The notes below the pieces were generated by a model. The model saw only the letters and a program-made list of their open reading frames with translations. It searched no databases and was not told where the DNA came from. A DNA stretch of 64,000 bases from contig CAMCNO010000006.1 in NCBI GenBank assembly GCA_945876285.1, forward strand, positions 19,351 through 83,350. The letters are read 5' to 3'. A program made the position numbers and the translations under genes. Positions 16,300 to 26,070 of the stretch are shown here, in pieces. This stretch comes from an uncultured Clostridia bacterium (GTDB taxonomy: Bacteria; Bacillota; Clostridia; Oscillospirales; Oscillospiraceae). Numbering within the stretch: position 1 is the first letter of the stretch; every line of letters begins with the position of its first letter.

Positions 16300-19290
16300 T
16301 CAGAGGATGGTCAGACGGCCCCGGCCGGTTTCTTTTGACCGGTACAGCGCCTTGTCCGACGCTTCATACAACTGATTGAAGGTCATCTCCGGCTTTGCGG
16401 CAGTCATACCCATGGAGATGCCCACGCCCTCGCCGGCGGCCTTGAGCCGCATGTTCACCTGGTCAAAGATCTGCCGTGCCCGTTCCCGGATCTGCGCGTC
16501 CGTCGCATCCGGGTCAAATACAAGGAGTACCGCAAACTCGTCGCCGCCCATGCGGCAGGCGCGGTCCTCCTCCCGCAGGGAGGCCAGCAGCGTATGCGCG
16601 ATCAGGACCAGGAGCTCGTCGCCGTTATGATGGCCGAATGTGTCATTATACTCCTTGAATTTGTCCACATCCATCATCAGCATCACGGCCTTCGACGTTC
16701 CTTCCAGGAGCTTCAGTTCCACATCGCTGCGGAAAGCGGCGTGATTCAAAAGCCCTGTCAGAGAATCTCTGCGATAGGTCAGCTCCCAGTACCGCAGCCG
16801 GCTTTCGGCCTTGTGCTGCTCCGCGTCCAGCAGCATCTTCATCGAATAGGTGTTGGTGACATCCGCGATGATGATCTCCGACCGTTCCTCGCGGGCCGCC
16901 GAATCATAATACACTCTGCCGTAACAGAACACATAGATATCGGTGCCGTCCTTGCGGCGCAGCTTGTGTTCCTGAAAGACCTGGGGACTTCTGGACAGGC
17001 TGGTAGTGGTTTGACACAGGTACTCCGTGCGATCCTCCTCCGGGATCAGGTCCATCTGGTACATGGGCCTCTGCTGGATGTCGTCCCGGGTGTACCCCGT
17101 CAGTTTCTCGAAATTCTCGTCCACGGACACGATCATCATGGCCTCATCTACCAGATAACGGCTGTATGGGACCGGATGTACGACGGTATGGGTGTCTGCC
17201 GCCTGCTCACTGTTCGGGCTGCCACTGTGTTCCGCAGTTCCATCTTCCGGCTGCCCGGCTCTGCACGTTACCTCCTCCGGTGGAGATTCTTTCAGCATCC
17301 CGAGAAACTCTGATACGATAAAGGGGTCAAACTGGCTGCCTGCGCAGCGCTTTAATTCCGCGACTGCTTTGGAGACGGACATGGCGGGGCGGTAAGCACG
17401 GTCATTGGTCATGGCGTCATAGGCGTCCACCACAGCAATGACGCGGGAAAGGAGGGGGATGCTCTCCCGGCTCAGACCGTCGGGATAGCCGCTGCCGTCC
17501 CAGTGTTCGTGGTGGTGCAGGATGTCCTCTGCGATCCCTTTAAGCTCCTGATTGCTGTTGGCGATCTCATATCCCTTTTTCGAATGGGTCTGCAGGATCT
17601 TCCACTCCTCATCGGAGAGCTTGCCCGGCTTATTCAGAATCTCCAGGGGAATACCGATCTTGCCGATATCGTGGAGCAGACAGAGCAAAGACAGGTTGCT
17701 CTGCTGGATGTCCGTCAGCCCAATTCGCCGACCCAGCTCTGCTCCCATGTTCTGGGTGCGGCGTACATGGTGCTCAGTGTCGCTGTCGCACTCCTGGAGG
17801 GCCCGGATCAGGGAAGACAGCATTTCAGAGTGAACAGACCCTTTGTCCAACAGCTTCTTCGCCCGCATTGCCTTCATCGCCGTCTGCATCGCCTGCAGGA
17901 TATCCGGCGTTTCTTCTGCAGCCGTACTGACCGCATACTGCAATTGGCCGGGGAACTGCTCCTTCACCTGCGTCAGACAGTCCCGCATCTCGGCTTCGCT
18001 GCCGTGGCTGCGCAGGGCATAGAGACTGGCTTCCGGCCCCCGCACATAATAGGTCTGTTTGGGGAAGCACTGCCGCATGGTATCCGCCAGCAGTTTGATC
18101 TGCTGGTCTCCCACGTGGTTTCCCATGGTGCTGTTGATCACTGACAGGCTGTTGATGTCACAGATCGCCACCGCCACAGGGCTGTGAAAGGCGTCCTGAT
18201 CCTCCCGTACGAACAACTGGAAGCTCTCCCAGTCCTGGAAGCCTGTCAGAAGGTCGGTCTCCAGCGCCGCGTCCGAAAAGACAAAGAGAAGTCCCAGCTG
18301 CTGCTGCCGTTCGTTTTTCAGACCGCGGATATCGCACCGCAGCGGCCGTTCCTCTCCGTCGTGATTGATGTAGCACTGCTGGGAAAAGCTTTCGTTTTCC
18401 GCCTGGGAATTGAGGGCGAGATCATAGTCGTCCAGAAATTCCTGCAGGGTCCTGCACTGTTCCAGCCGGAGCTTCCCCAGGAAAGCGTCCGCTTTTTCGT
18501 TGTGCAGAATCAGGCTGTCGTTATAGTCGAACAGGACGATGCCCTGACCGATGTTTTCAAAGATGCTGGTTTTCAGGGAGTTGAGCATACCGTGGGTGGA
18601 GTAGTTAAAACAGCTCCAGTACAGCAGAACGGCCGTCAGACTGTAACCACAGATAGAGTAGTCCAGCAGGGTGTAAACGGCATCCCCCGGCCAGAACAAA
18701 AACACGGCGTTTATCGATACGATGACCAGAATGCCCAGAATCACATAGCCGTACTGCGCCCGGTACTCCCAGGGGATTTTGTACATTTTCCGAATCAGCA
18801 GGAACAGGACTGTAAGCACCAGCGTATAGGTAAACACCAGATGAAGCCAGTAGAGGGGCTTCATCTGATAGCTGTACCTGGCGACAATGGTCTCTCTCGG
18901 CACATAATGGATGGCGATTTCCCAAAAGGGATTCACTGCAAAGACGACAACCTCAAAGGCCGCATACAGGATACCCAGTCCGATGGCTCTCTTTTCCGAT
19001 TTTCTGAATTTACCTTTGGTAAAGTACACGGTGAAGATGAGCAGGCACAGCAGCATGAGATCGATGGTGATAAAATAGATGCTGGACATGACCGACATAA
19101 ACAGATAATTGTCGACCAGAATGCTGCCCAGATAGCTGATATCCACCACGGCTGCTCCCACGCAGGCAAAGCCCAAATACCGTCCGGTGGGCTCGTTCTT
19201 CCGAAAGGACTGCAAGGCCAGAATCATATCGCCAACGGCGATCAAGATGGAGATCTTAATGTATATATCCAAGAATATCGTTTGCCCCAT
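16300..19290 (-). CDS. 7TM-PAS-(degenerate GGDEF)-HD-GYP-PAS-GGDEF signalling protein
   Basis: This 996-residue protein starts with about seven membrane helices (residues 1-230, histidine-kinase-N-terminal-7TM type). A PAS-like region (about 240-345) is followed by a GGDEF-like domain that has lost its active site (RGPEA in place of GGDEF). A complete HD-GYP domain (about 500-670) has LLHDIGKIGIP and HHEHWDGSGYP. A second PAS domain (about 715-815) precedes an intact GGDEF domain with RMGGDEFAVLL. It should both make and break c-di-GMP in response to a membrane or ligand signal; which activity dominates is unknown. Only a weak Shine-Dalgarno precedes the ATG. A terminator hairpin lies just beyond the stop. 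Confidence 0.88.
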   Translation of the reverse strand: MGQTIFLDIYIKISILIAVGDMILALQSFRKNEPTGRYLGFACVGAAVVDISYLGSILVDNYLFMSVMSSIYFITIDLMLLCLLIFTVYFTKGKFRKSEKRAIGLGILYAAFEVVVFAVNPFWEIAIHYVPRETIVARYSYQMKPLYWLHLVFTYTLVLTVLFLLIRKMYKIPWEYRAQYGYVILGILVIVSINAVFLFWPGDAVYTLLDYSICGYSLTAVLLYWSCFNYSTHGMLNSLKTSIFENIGQGIVLFDYNDSLILHNEKADAFLGKLRLEQCRTLQEFLDDYDLALNSQAENESFSQQCYINHDGEERPLRCDIRGLKNERQQQLGLLFVFSDAALETDLLTGFQDWESFQLFVREDQDAFHSPVAVAICDINSLSVINSTMGNHVGDQQIKLLADTMRQCFPKQTYYVRGPEASLYALRSHGSEAEMRDCLTQVKEQFPGQLQYAVSTAAEETPDILQAMQTAMKAMRAKKLLDKGSVHSEMLSSLIRALQECDSDTEHHVRRTQNMGAELGRRIGLTDIQQSNLSLLCLLHDIGKIGIPLEILNKPGKLSDEEWKILQTHSKKGYEIANSNQELKGIAEDILHHHEHWDGSGYPDGLSRESIPLLSRVIAVVDAYDAMTNDRAYRPAMSVSKAVAELKRCAGSQFDPFIVSEFLGMLKESPPEEVTCRAGQPEDGTAEHSGSPNSEQAADTHTVVHPVPYSRYLVDEAMMIVSVDENFEKLTGYTRDDIQQRPMYQMDLIPEEDRTEYLCQTTTSLSRSPQVFQEHKLRRKDGTDIYVFCYGRVYYDSAAREERSEIIIADVTNTYSMKMLLDAEQHKAESRLRYWELTYRRDSLTGLLNHAAFRSDVELKLLEGTSKAVMLMMDVDKFKEYNDTFGHHNGDELLVLIAHTLLASLREEDRACRMGGDEFAVLLVFDPDATDAQIRERARQIFDQVNMRLKAAGEGVGISMGMTAAKPEMTFNQLYEASDKALYRSKETGRGRLTIL

Positions 19291-19353
19291 CCTGAGACCC
19301 GCCTTTCGTTCATTTTTGCGCCAAATATATCACCATTATATATTATTATTTAA

Positions 19354-21273
19354 TGCATATCAATCACCGGTGGGCAGAAATTTGTTAGCGCCGGGAGAAA
19401 ATCGCCATTTAACGGCGCGGACAAAACCCTGACTCAGATCACCAAGATCCTGTACAGCTTTAACCTGACAATTAATATGCATACCCACCGGTATACGCTC
19501 ATCACTGGAACGGGGCTTGATCGTACCGTTGAGCTGTTCAAAAGCTCGGATAACATTCTGGAGACGATGCCGGTCCTTGCGAAGTACATCCACCCCGCGT
19601 ACCAGAAAAAGCCCATGGAGCTGGTTCGGAAGAAGCTGCTGGGCACAGACCCTATCCAAAACGGCTTCGTGGGTTCCATCGAGTATCCGGTGCTCTACCC
19701 CGGCGACGAGAAGTATGAGTGGCAGGAGATCAATATTTTCGCCAGCACGGACGATAACGGCAACCGCATCGCCAACCTGCTGGGGCGGGATGTGACGGAA
19801 GCCCATGAGACCCAGGAGCGCAACGAAAAGGAACTGAAGGCCGCCGCGGCCAAAAACCAGATCCTCCCTGAGCTGACCAAGATGCTGTATAGCTATAACC
19901 TGACGCTGAACCTGCACACCGGTAAGTACAGCATGATCGTCGGCACGGGCATGACCAAATTCATGGAGATATTCAAGTCCACCGACGATTATGAGGTGGC
20001 CTATCAGGAGAAGATCAAGTATCTTGCGCCGGAGACCATCGACCAGTTCTCGAATCTTGCCAGCCTGGAGGCTCTCCGCGCCAGAAGAAACGCCAATGGC
20101 TTTATCGGCAGCGTGGAATATGGCGCCCTGACGGACAACGGAGAAGAATGGCATGAGGTCAATGCCTTCATCAGCACGGACGAATCCGGCGAACCCATTG
20201 CCAACCTGCTGGGCCGCGACATCACTGACGCCCACAAGCGGCAGGAGCAGAAGGAGAACGCCCAGAAGGCGGCCATGGCCCGGGACCAGCTCCTCTCCGG
20301 CGTCACCAAGATGCTGTACAGCTTTAACGCCACCATCAACCTGAACACTTGGAAGTACACCCTGATCACCGGCACCGGCATGAGTACGGCAGTCCCCATC
20401 ATTCAGGCGTCGGATGACTATCTGGTCACCTATGACCGGCTGAAAACCATGCTGCTTCCCGAATACCGGGAGATGGTGGAGAGCCTGGTCAGCGAGGAAG
20501 CCATCCTGTCGGTCGCGGATAAGAGCGGTTACATCGACACGATCACGACCGCGGCTCAGATCGGTGAGAATACGCTCTGGCAGGAATTCAACCTGTTCAT
20601 GGGCACCGATGAAAACGGCAAGCCGGTGGCGAACCTGCTGGGCCGGGACATTACGGAAGCCCATGAAAAGGCGGATACAAAAGCCCAGCTTGAGATCGCG
20701 CAGGCCGCCAATGAGGCAAAATCCCAATTCCTGTCCAATATGTCCCACGATATCCGCACGCCCATCAACGGCATCATGGGCATGCTGACCATTGCCAAAA
20801 CGCACCGGGACGACCAGGCCATGGTGGACGAGGCGCTGGATAAGATCGAGGTATCCTCCCACCATTTGCTGACGCTCATTAACGATATTCTGGATCTGAA
20901 CAAGCTGGAAAGCGGCAAGATGGTATTCGCCAAGGAGCCTGTGGATATCTGCAAGCTGTCCAGAGAGGTCTTCACCATCGTGGAGCCCATGGCGAATGAG
21001 GTGGGTATCACCATGGAAATGGCGGAAGAAACCGCACATTCCAGAGTGATCGGAAGTCCGCTCCATATCCGGGAAGTGCTGGTGAATATCCTCTCCAATG
21101 CGGTGAAATACAATAAAGCGAACGGGAGCATCCGCTTCGATGTGGAGGAGACCGGCTATACGGGGGAAACGGTGACCTTCCGGTTCACCATAGCGGATAC
21201 CGGCATCGGCATCCCCTGCTTCGTGCTGGAGGACGGCACCGTTACCCGCGACCTGGAGGCTGCTCTGAAGTAA
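19354..21273 (+). pseudogene. Histidine kinase fragment with three sensor repeats, missing both ends
   Basis: The frame opens after a stop at 19351 but has no ATG, GTG or TTG before the first repeat. The first ATG (19477) lies inside that repeat and has no ribosome binding site. Three repeats of about 137 residues, each with T(K)ILYSFN.TIN...Y.LITGTG at the start and NLLGRD(I/V)TEAHE at the end, are followed by a HisKA domain (FLSNMSHDIRTPINGIMG). The HATPase keeps the N-box (LVNILSNAVKYNK) and DTGIGI and then ends in an unrelated 18-residue tail. The ATP lid and any receiver domains are absent. It is most likely a remnant left by rearrangement. The 5' break is only 60 bases from the divergent gene. 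Confidence 0.75.
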
Positions 21274-21310
21274 CTGCCTCAGAGACCATTTAGCGGTCAG
21301 AAATGTTTCA

Positions 21311-21367
21311 GGCGGACATCTTATCCGGTTCCAATGCCGGATAAGATGTCCGCCTTGTTGTTATTTT
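21311..21367 (+). terminator. Strong terminator after the kinase fragment
   Basis: A perfect 18-bp stem (21311-21328 with 21337-21354) is followed by a T-rich tract. Its presence suggests that the kinase fragment keeps the original transcription end even though its coding sequence is broken. Confidence 0.85.
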
Positions 21368-22548
21368 TTCAGCAGCGCTCTCATAACGCCCTGATAGCAG
21401 TCCGCGACTTTGAACAGTTCGTCAAGCTCGATGTACTCGTTGACCGTGTGGGCCAGGTTTTCCCGGGAGGGGCCGATGCCCAGGGTGGGGATGCCTGCCT
21501 CGCCGGCGTAGTGGCTGCCGTTGGTGCAGAAATTGTACTGCGTGACCTCCGGCGCATAGCCCATGCTATGGAGCTCCGCCAGGACATCCTGCACGAAGGA
21601 CTCTGTCTGGTCATAGAGCCAGCCGGGGAAGAAGCGCTCGCCCTGGATGGTCTCGCCCGTCCAGCACAGCTCTTTTCCGACGGCGAAGGATACCTTTGCT
21701 TTCAGCGTGGGGATTTCAACCGTCAGCCGGTCCAGCAGCGCCTGAATGGGCGCCAGGACGCTCTCTTTGGTCTCACCCACCAGCAGCCGGCGGTCATAGG
21801 TGGCCCGGCAGTAGTCGGGGACCACAGAGGCGCCGGGGTAGGGGGAGGACTTGATGTCCGTCAGTTCCAGGATGCCCTTGCCCATGACGGGATGGCTGGG
21901 GGGCGTCAGCTTCTGCATCTCCTGAATGATGCGGCACATGCCGTAGACGGCGTTGACGCCCTTTTCCGGGTTGGCGGAATGGGCGGGTACGCCGAAGGTC
22001 TCCACGACCACTTCGGCCCGGCCCCGCTGCCCGATCTTCACGTTGCACATGGAGGCCTCGCCGATGACCACCACATCCGGCTTCACATAGTCGCTGATGG
22101 CACGGGAAGCCACGCCCTCGAAGCACTCCTCATGGACCACGCCCGCCACATAGATGTCGCCTGCGAAATCGTACTGGCAGTCCTGGGCAAAGAAGGAGGC
22201 GGCGGCCAGCATGGCGGACAGGGCACCCTTCATATCCGAGGTGCCCCGGCCATACATCCGCCCATCCACCATTTCGGCGCCGAAGGGGTCATGCGCCCAT
22301 GCGGAGGGGTCCGGCACCGGAACTGTGTCCATGTGCCCGTCAAACAGGATGCGGGGGCCGGGACGGCTGCCCTTGATGTGGCAGATGCAGTTGCCGTAAC
22401 AGTCCACATGGACGTCGTGGTACCCATTGGTATTGCAGAAGGCTTTGATCTCCTCCGCCACCCGGCCCTCCTGACCGCTGTAGCTTGGCGCCTGGACCAG
22501 TTTCCTGCAAAACGCCAGCAGTTGCTCTTTCCGGCTTCCATCCATCAT
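21361..22548 (-). CDS. M20-family metallopeptidase/deacylase (YgeY/ArgE-like)
   Basis: The start is the first ATG of an ATGATG pair at 22548, with AGGGTGAG eight bases before it. The 395-residue protein has the M20 metal and catalytic sites: FDGHMDTVP, GRGTSDMKGAL, VHEECFEG and, near the end, FCTNGSHYAGEAGIPTLGIG followed by AHTVNEYI. The dimerisation domain has GQRGRAEVVVETFG and AHSANPEKGVNAV. The pattern matches ArgE/DapE/YgeY-type amidohydrolases, which release amino acids from N-acyl or carbamoyl precursors. It is divergent from an aminotransferase, so the pair may serve amino acid catabolism. The exact substrate is unknown. Confidence 0.88.
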   Translation of the reverse strand: MMDGSRKEQLLAFCRKLVQAPSYSGQEGRVAEEIKAFCNTNGYHDVHVDCYGNCICHIKGSRPGPRILFDGHMDTVPVPDPSAWAHDPFGAEMVDGRMYGRGTSDMKGALSAMLAAASFFAQDCQYDFAGDIYVAGVVHEECFEGVASRAISDYVKPDVVVIGEASMCNVKIGQRGRAEVVVETFGVPAHSANPEKGVNAVYGMCRIIQEMQKLTPPSHPVMGKGILELTDIKSSPYPGASVVPDYCRATYDRRLLVGETKESVLAPIQALLDRLTVEIPTLKAKVSFAVGKELCWTGETIQGERFFPGWLYDQTESFVQDVLAELHSMGYAPEVTQYNFCTNGSHYAGEAGIPTLGIGPSRENLAHTVNEYIELDELFKVADCYQGVMRALLKK

Positions 22549-22586
22549 AGAACTGCTCACCCTTTCTCTCTGTATATGTTGCTTGT

Positions 22587-22615
22587 ATTTTACTGCATCT
22601 TCCGGGGCCGTGCAA
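22587..22615 (-). promoter_or_regulatory. Promoter of the M20 peptidase gene
   Basis: TTGCAC (22610-22615), a 17-base spacer and TAAAAT (22587-22592) on the minus strand. It is divergent from the aminotransferase promoter, whose -35 lies 26 bases away. Confidence 0.6.
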
Positions 22616-22640
22616 GTGCTGCCGGGCATCTTTTCGGCGC

Positions 22641-22668
22641 TTGCAATACTGGGGAAAACAGATATAAT
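22641..22668 (+). promoter_or_regulatory. Promoter of the aminotransferase gene
   Basis: TTGCAA (22641-22646), a 16-base spacer and a perfect TATAAT (22663-22668), with the ATG 77 bases downstream. Confidence 0.7.
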
Positions 22669-22744
22669 GAGAAATCAGAGGAAAACCGCTGCTGGGGACC
22701 AGCCTCCGGGAGCAGAGAGCGACATACGAAAAGAGGATACTCGA

Positions 22745-23926
22745 ATGAGATATTTGTTCAATCGAACCATCAGTTCCATCCCTGCCTCCGCGTCTCTGGC
22801 TATCAATGAAAAGGCAAAGGCCATGCGGGCCGCCGGAAAGGACGTCATTACGCTGGCGGCGGGCGAGCCGGATTTTGACACGCCGGACCGCGCCCGCATC
22901 GCCGGTATCCGGGCCATCTCCGAGGGACACACCCACTATACGGAATCCCGGGGTATCCGTCCCCTGCGGGAGGGCATCGCCCGGACGCTGCGGGAGGACA
23001 GGGGCATCGTCTGTACGGCAGACAATATCCTCATGGCGCCCGGTGGTAAATACGCCATCTATGAGACGGTCCGCACCCTCATCGACCCCGGCGAGGGGCA
23101 GGAGGTCATGATCCTCAACCCCGGTTGGGTCTCCTACGCGCCTATCGTGTCGGCGGCGGGGGGCGTTCCCGTGGGTGTGGAGCTGACCTTTGAGGAGAAC
23201 TACCACATCACCCGACTGGCACTGGAAAAGGTGGTCTCACCCCGCACCCGGCTGCTCATCATGAATTACCCCAACAACCCCACCGGCTGCGTCCTCTCCC
23301 GGGAGGAGGCGGAGTGCATCGCAGACTTTGCCCTAGATCACGAGTTGCTCATCCTGTCCGACGAGGTGTACAGCACCATCGTCTATGACGGCGCCGAGAG
23401 CGTCAGCCCGGCGTCCATCGCCCGGGTGGCGGACCATGTCATCACCGTCAACGGCTTTTCCAAGTGCGCGGCGATGACCGGGTGGCGTTTGGGCTATATC
23501 TGCGCGCCCAGGGAGATCGTGGACATGGTCCAGATGCTGAACCAGCATACCATGAGCTGCCTCAGCGAGTTTGCCATGGAGGCCGCGCTGGAGGCCCTCC
23601 AGTGTAAGGACGAGATGGCCGCCATGGTGGAGAGCTACCGCCGTCGCCGGGACTTTTTCGTCGCCGGGCTGAACGCCATCCCCGGCGTCACCTGCCATGT
23701 GCCCAAGGGGACGTTCTACGCCTGGGCAAAGATAGAACTGGACGGAAAGAACAGCCAGGAGATCGCGGACTATCTGCTGGAGGAAGCCGGGGTGGCAACG
23801 GTGCCCGGCGACGCCTACGGCCTCGGCGGTACCTGCTGCATCCGGATGTCCTTCGCCACGGCGGAGAGCGACCTGCGGGAGGCTCTGCGGCGGATGGACG
23901 CAGCTATTCGGAAAATAAACCGGTAA
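22745..23926 (+). CDS. PLP-dependent class I/II aminotransferase (AspC-like)
   Basis: The ATG at 22745 has AGAGGAT in front; the frame extends further upstream but only through the promoter. The 393-residue protein is a fold-type I aminotransferase with ITLAAGEPDFDTP, NPGWVSYAPIV, NYPNNPTGCVLS (Asn/Pro site), ILSDEVYSTIVYD (Asp and Tyr that hold PLP), the Lys in NGFSKCAAMTGWRLGY and a C-terminal CIRMSFA (Arg for the substrate carboxylate). It should transaminate aspartate, an aromatic acid or a related amino acid with 2-oxoglutarate. It is monocistronic and divergent from the M20 hydrolase. Confidence 0.92.
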   Translation: MRYLFNRTISSIPASASLAINEKAKAMRAAGKDVITLAAGEPDFDTPDRARIAGIRAISEGHTHYTESRGIRPLREGIARTLREDRGIVCTADNILMAPGGKYAIYETVRTLIDPGEGQEVMILNPGWVSYAPIVSAAGGVPVGVELTFEENYHITRLALEKVVSPRTRLLIMNYPNNPTGCVLSREEAECIADFALDHELLILSDEVYSTIVYDGAESVSPASIARVADHVITVNGFSKCAAMTGWRLGYICAPREIVDMVQMLNQHTMSCLSEFAMEAALEALQCKDEMAAMVESYRRRRDFFVAGLNAIPGVTCHVPKGTFYAWAKIELDGKNSQEIADYLLEEAGVATVPGDAYGLGGTCCIRMSFATAESDLREALRRMDAAIRKINR

Positions 23927-23944
23927 ATAGTGATTTTTGACATC

Positions 23945-23972
23945 AAAACAGCCGCCCTCGGGCGGCTGTTTT
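23945..23972. terminator. Bidirectional terminator
   Basis: Stem AAAACAGCCGCCC/GGGCGGCTGTTTT with a 3-base loop lies between the aminotransferase and the convergent tctA gene. Confidence 0.85.
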
Positions 23973-23979
23973 GTTTACC

Positions 23980-25497
23980 TCACTTTTTGGCTCTCCAACG
24001 CTTATAGGGGCCGCTGGAGGTGATCGCCATGCATACCACGAACACCAGCAGCACCAGGGAGACAGGGTGGCTGACCAGGTCAACCAGCAGGGCCGGCAGG
24101 CTGTTGTTCGTCATGGTGGCGGCACGGCGAAAGTTCAGCTCCAGCAGGTCGGAGAGGATGATGCCCAGCACCGTGGGGCCGACAGGGAAATGATAGAGCT
24201 TCATCACATAGCCCAGGATGCCGAAGGCGATCATCCAGTAGACGTCCATGATGGAGCTGTTGATGGAGAACGCGCCCACCACAGACAGCAGGATGATAAT
24301 GGGCATTAAAATTTCCTTGGGGATCTCCACGATTTTGGAGAACACCTTGATGCCGGTGAAGCCGAAGATCAGCAGAAAGATGTTGCCCACGAACATGGCG
24401 CCGATGATGTAGTAGAACACGTCGGGGCTGTTGGTCATCAGCAGAGGGCCGGGATTCAGGCCGTGGATATACATGGCGCCCAGCATGATGGCGGTGACGG
24501 CGTCGCCGGGGATGCCCAGGGACAGCATGGGGATGCAGGCGCCGCCCACGGCGGCGTTGTTGGCGCTCTCCGGCGCCACCAGGCCCTCCATGGCGCCCTC
24601 ACCGAAGGGCGTCTCCGGGTTTTTCGTGGTGCGTTTGGCCTGGTCGTAGGCCAGCAGGGCGGCGATGTCGCCGCCGGTGCCGGGCAGCGCGCCTACTACC
24701 GCGCCGATGAGGGAGCTTTTCAGGGTCAGAGGAATGAAGCGAACGGTGTTTTTCCAGCTTGGGATGATTTTATCGACTTTCTGCTTGACCGGCGTTGTGG
24801 TCAGGTCCCGGATCTGGATGAGGGCCTCTGACATACCGAACAGGCCGATCATCACCACCACATAGCTGACACCCAGCATCATGTAGGTGCGGAACATGGA
24901 GTCGCTGGCGCCCAGCACAAAGCGGTTGTGGCCGGTCTGGTTGTCCAGGCCGATGAAGCCGATGAACAGGCCAAGAGCCGCCGAGAGGATGCCCCGGGCG
25001 GGGCGGTCATTGCCCAGGCTGCTGACCAGGAACAATCCGATAATTGCCAGCAGGAAGTAGTCCCGGGGCGCGAAACGCATGGCGAACTTGGAGAGATAGG
25101 GCGCGCCGAGGCACAGGATCATGGTGCCGATGAAGCCGCCCAGCACGGACTGGATGACCGTCACGCCGATGGCCTGTCCGGCCAGGCCCTTCCGGGCCAG
25201 GGGATAGCCCTCTAGCGCGGTAGCCACGGCAGCGGGAGCGCCGGGGATGTTCAGCAGGATGGCGGAGCGGGAGCCGCCGTACACGCCGCCGATATAGACG
25301 CCTATCATGGCCGCCAGAGCGGGGAGCGTGGCCCAGGAGTAGGTGAACGAGATGAGCAGAGAGGTGGCCATCGTCACCGAGAGGCCGGGGATGGCGCCCA
25401 CGTAAATGCCGAGAAAAACACCTGCCGCCAGACAGAACAGCAGCATGGGGTCCGTCAGCGCCTGCAGGGCATATCCGAATGCTTGTGAAAAATCCAT
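23980..25497 (-). CDS. tctA: Tripartite tricarboxylate transporter, large permease TctA
   Basis: The ATG at 25497 follows AGGAGGG, 19 bases after the tctB stop; the open frame further upstream is not real. The 505-residue protein has about twelve membrane segments and TctA hallmarks such as GVFLGIYVGAIPGLSVTMA, GGVYGGSRSAILLNIPG, GALPGTGGDIAALLAYD and GACIPMLSLGIPGDAVTAIM. TctABC systems are secondary transporters driven by an ion gradient that take up citrate or other carboxylates delivered by the TctC binding protein. It is the last gene of the operon and ends at the shared terminator. Confidence 0.93.
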   Translation of the reverse strand: MDFSQAFGYALQALTDPMLLFCLAAGVFLGIYVGAIPGLSVTMATSLLISFTYSWATLPALAAMIGVYIGGVYGGSRSAILLNIPGAPAAVATALEGYPLARKGLAGQAIGVTVIQSVLGGFIGTMILCLGAPYLSKFAMRFAPRDYFLLAIIGLFLVSSLGNDRPARGILSAALGLFIGFIGLDNQTGHNRFVLGASDSMFRTYMMLGVSYVVVMIGLFGMSEALIQIRDLTTTPVKQKVDKIIPSWKNTVRFIPLTLKSSLIGAVVGALPGTGGDIAALLAYDQAKRTTKNPETPFGEGAMEGLVAPESANNAAVGGACIPMLSLGIPGDAVTAIMLGAMYIHGLNPGPLLMTNSPDVFYYIIGAMFVGNIFLLIFGFTGIKVFSKIVEIPKEILMPIIILLSVVGAFSINSSIMDVYWMIAFGILGYVMKLYHFPVGPTVLGIILSDLLELNFRRAATMTNNSLPALLVDLVSHPVSLVLLVFVVCMAITSSGPYKRWRAKK

Positions 25498-25516
25498 AGT
25501 TCTGAGGACCCTCCTT

Positions 25517-25993
25517 TCAGGGAAGCTGAACCTGGAAGATGTACTGGAACACCACCAGGACACAGGCCGTCGTGATGCCTGCAATCACCAGCATACGGAG
25601 CTTTTTTTCATGGTTGAGCGTCAGCATGGAGAGAGCGAGAAACAAAACGGTGGATACTGCGAAGCCGATGAGATTGAGCATCACGGCGTACAGGATGCAG
25701 TAGAGCACGATGATGCCCACCTTGCCGGGAAAGAGAAACGCGAACGTCTCCTTTGCCTTTTTAACGAGAGGGGGCTTGTCCTCAAAGGGCTGGGGACAGC
25801 CCCGCAGCTCCGCGAAGCTGAGAACCGTGGTGACCAGCATGACCAGAGAGCAGAGCGCGGGCACCGTGCCCTCGCCGGAGAGCTTGGGCGCGGCGAGAAA
25901 CAGCTTCATGGATGCAATGAAACAGACCAGGGAGAACAGGCCGAGGATGGCGAGGAAGCCCTTTTCGCCCTTTTGCTGCGTGTGTTTATCCAT
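25517..25993 (-). CDS. tctB: Tripartite tricarboxylate transporter, small membrane subunit TctB
   Basis: The 158-residue protein has four predicted membrane helices and no motif beyond the TctB pattern; its identity rests on size, topology and the tctA neighbour. The ATG at 25993 has no good Shine-Dalgarno nearby. The right-end hairpin of the IscB element lies only 17 bases upstream. A good GGAGGG lies at about 26052-26057, inside the element and too far away. The natural 5' region of tctB was probably altered by the insertion, and the true original start may be lost. It should pair with TctA in the membrane. Confidence 0.85.
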   Translation of the reverse strand: MDKHTQQKGEKGFLAILGLFSLVCFIASMKLFLAAPKLSGEGTVPALCSLVMLVTTVLSFAELRGCPQPFEDKPPLVKKAKETFAFLFPGKVGIIVLYCILYAVMLNLIGFAVSTVLFLALSMLTLNHEKKLRMLVIAGITTACVLVVFQYIFQVQLP

Positions 25994-26070
25994 AATATCG
26001 GCAAGGGTACACCGTCCAGATGCGAAGCATTGGGCGGTGAGGAATTGCCGTTCCCTCCTTTAATGTAAAA

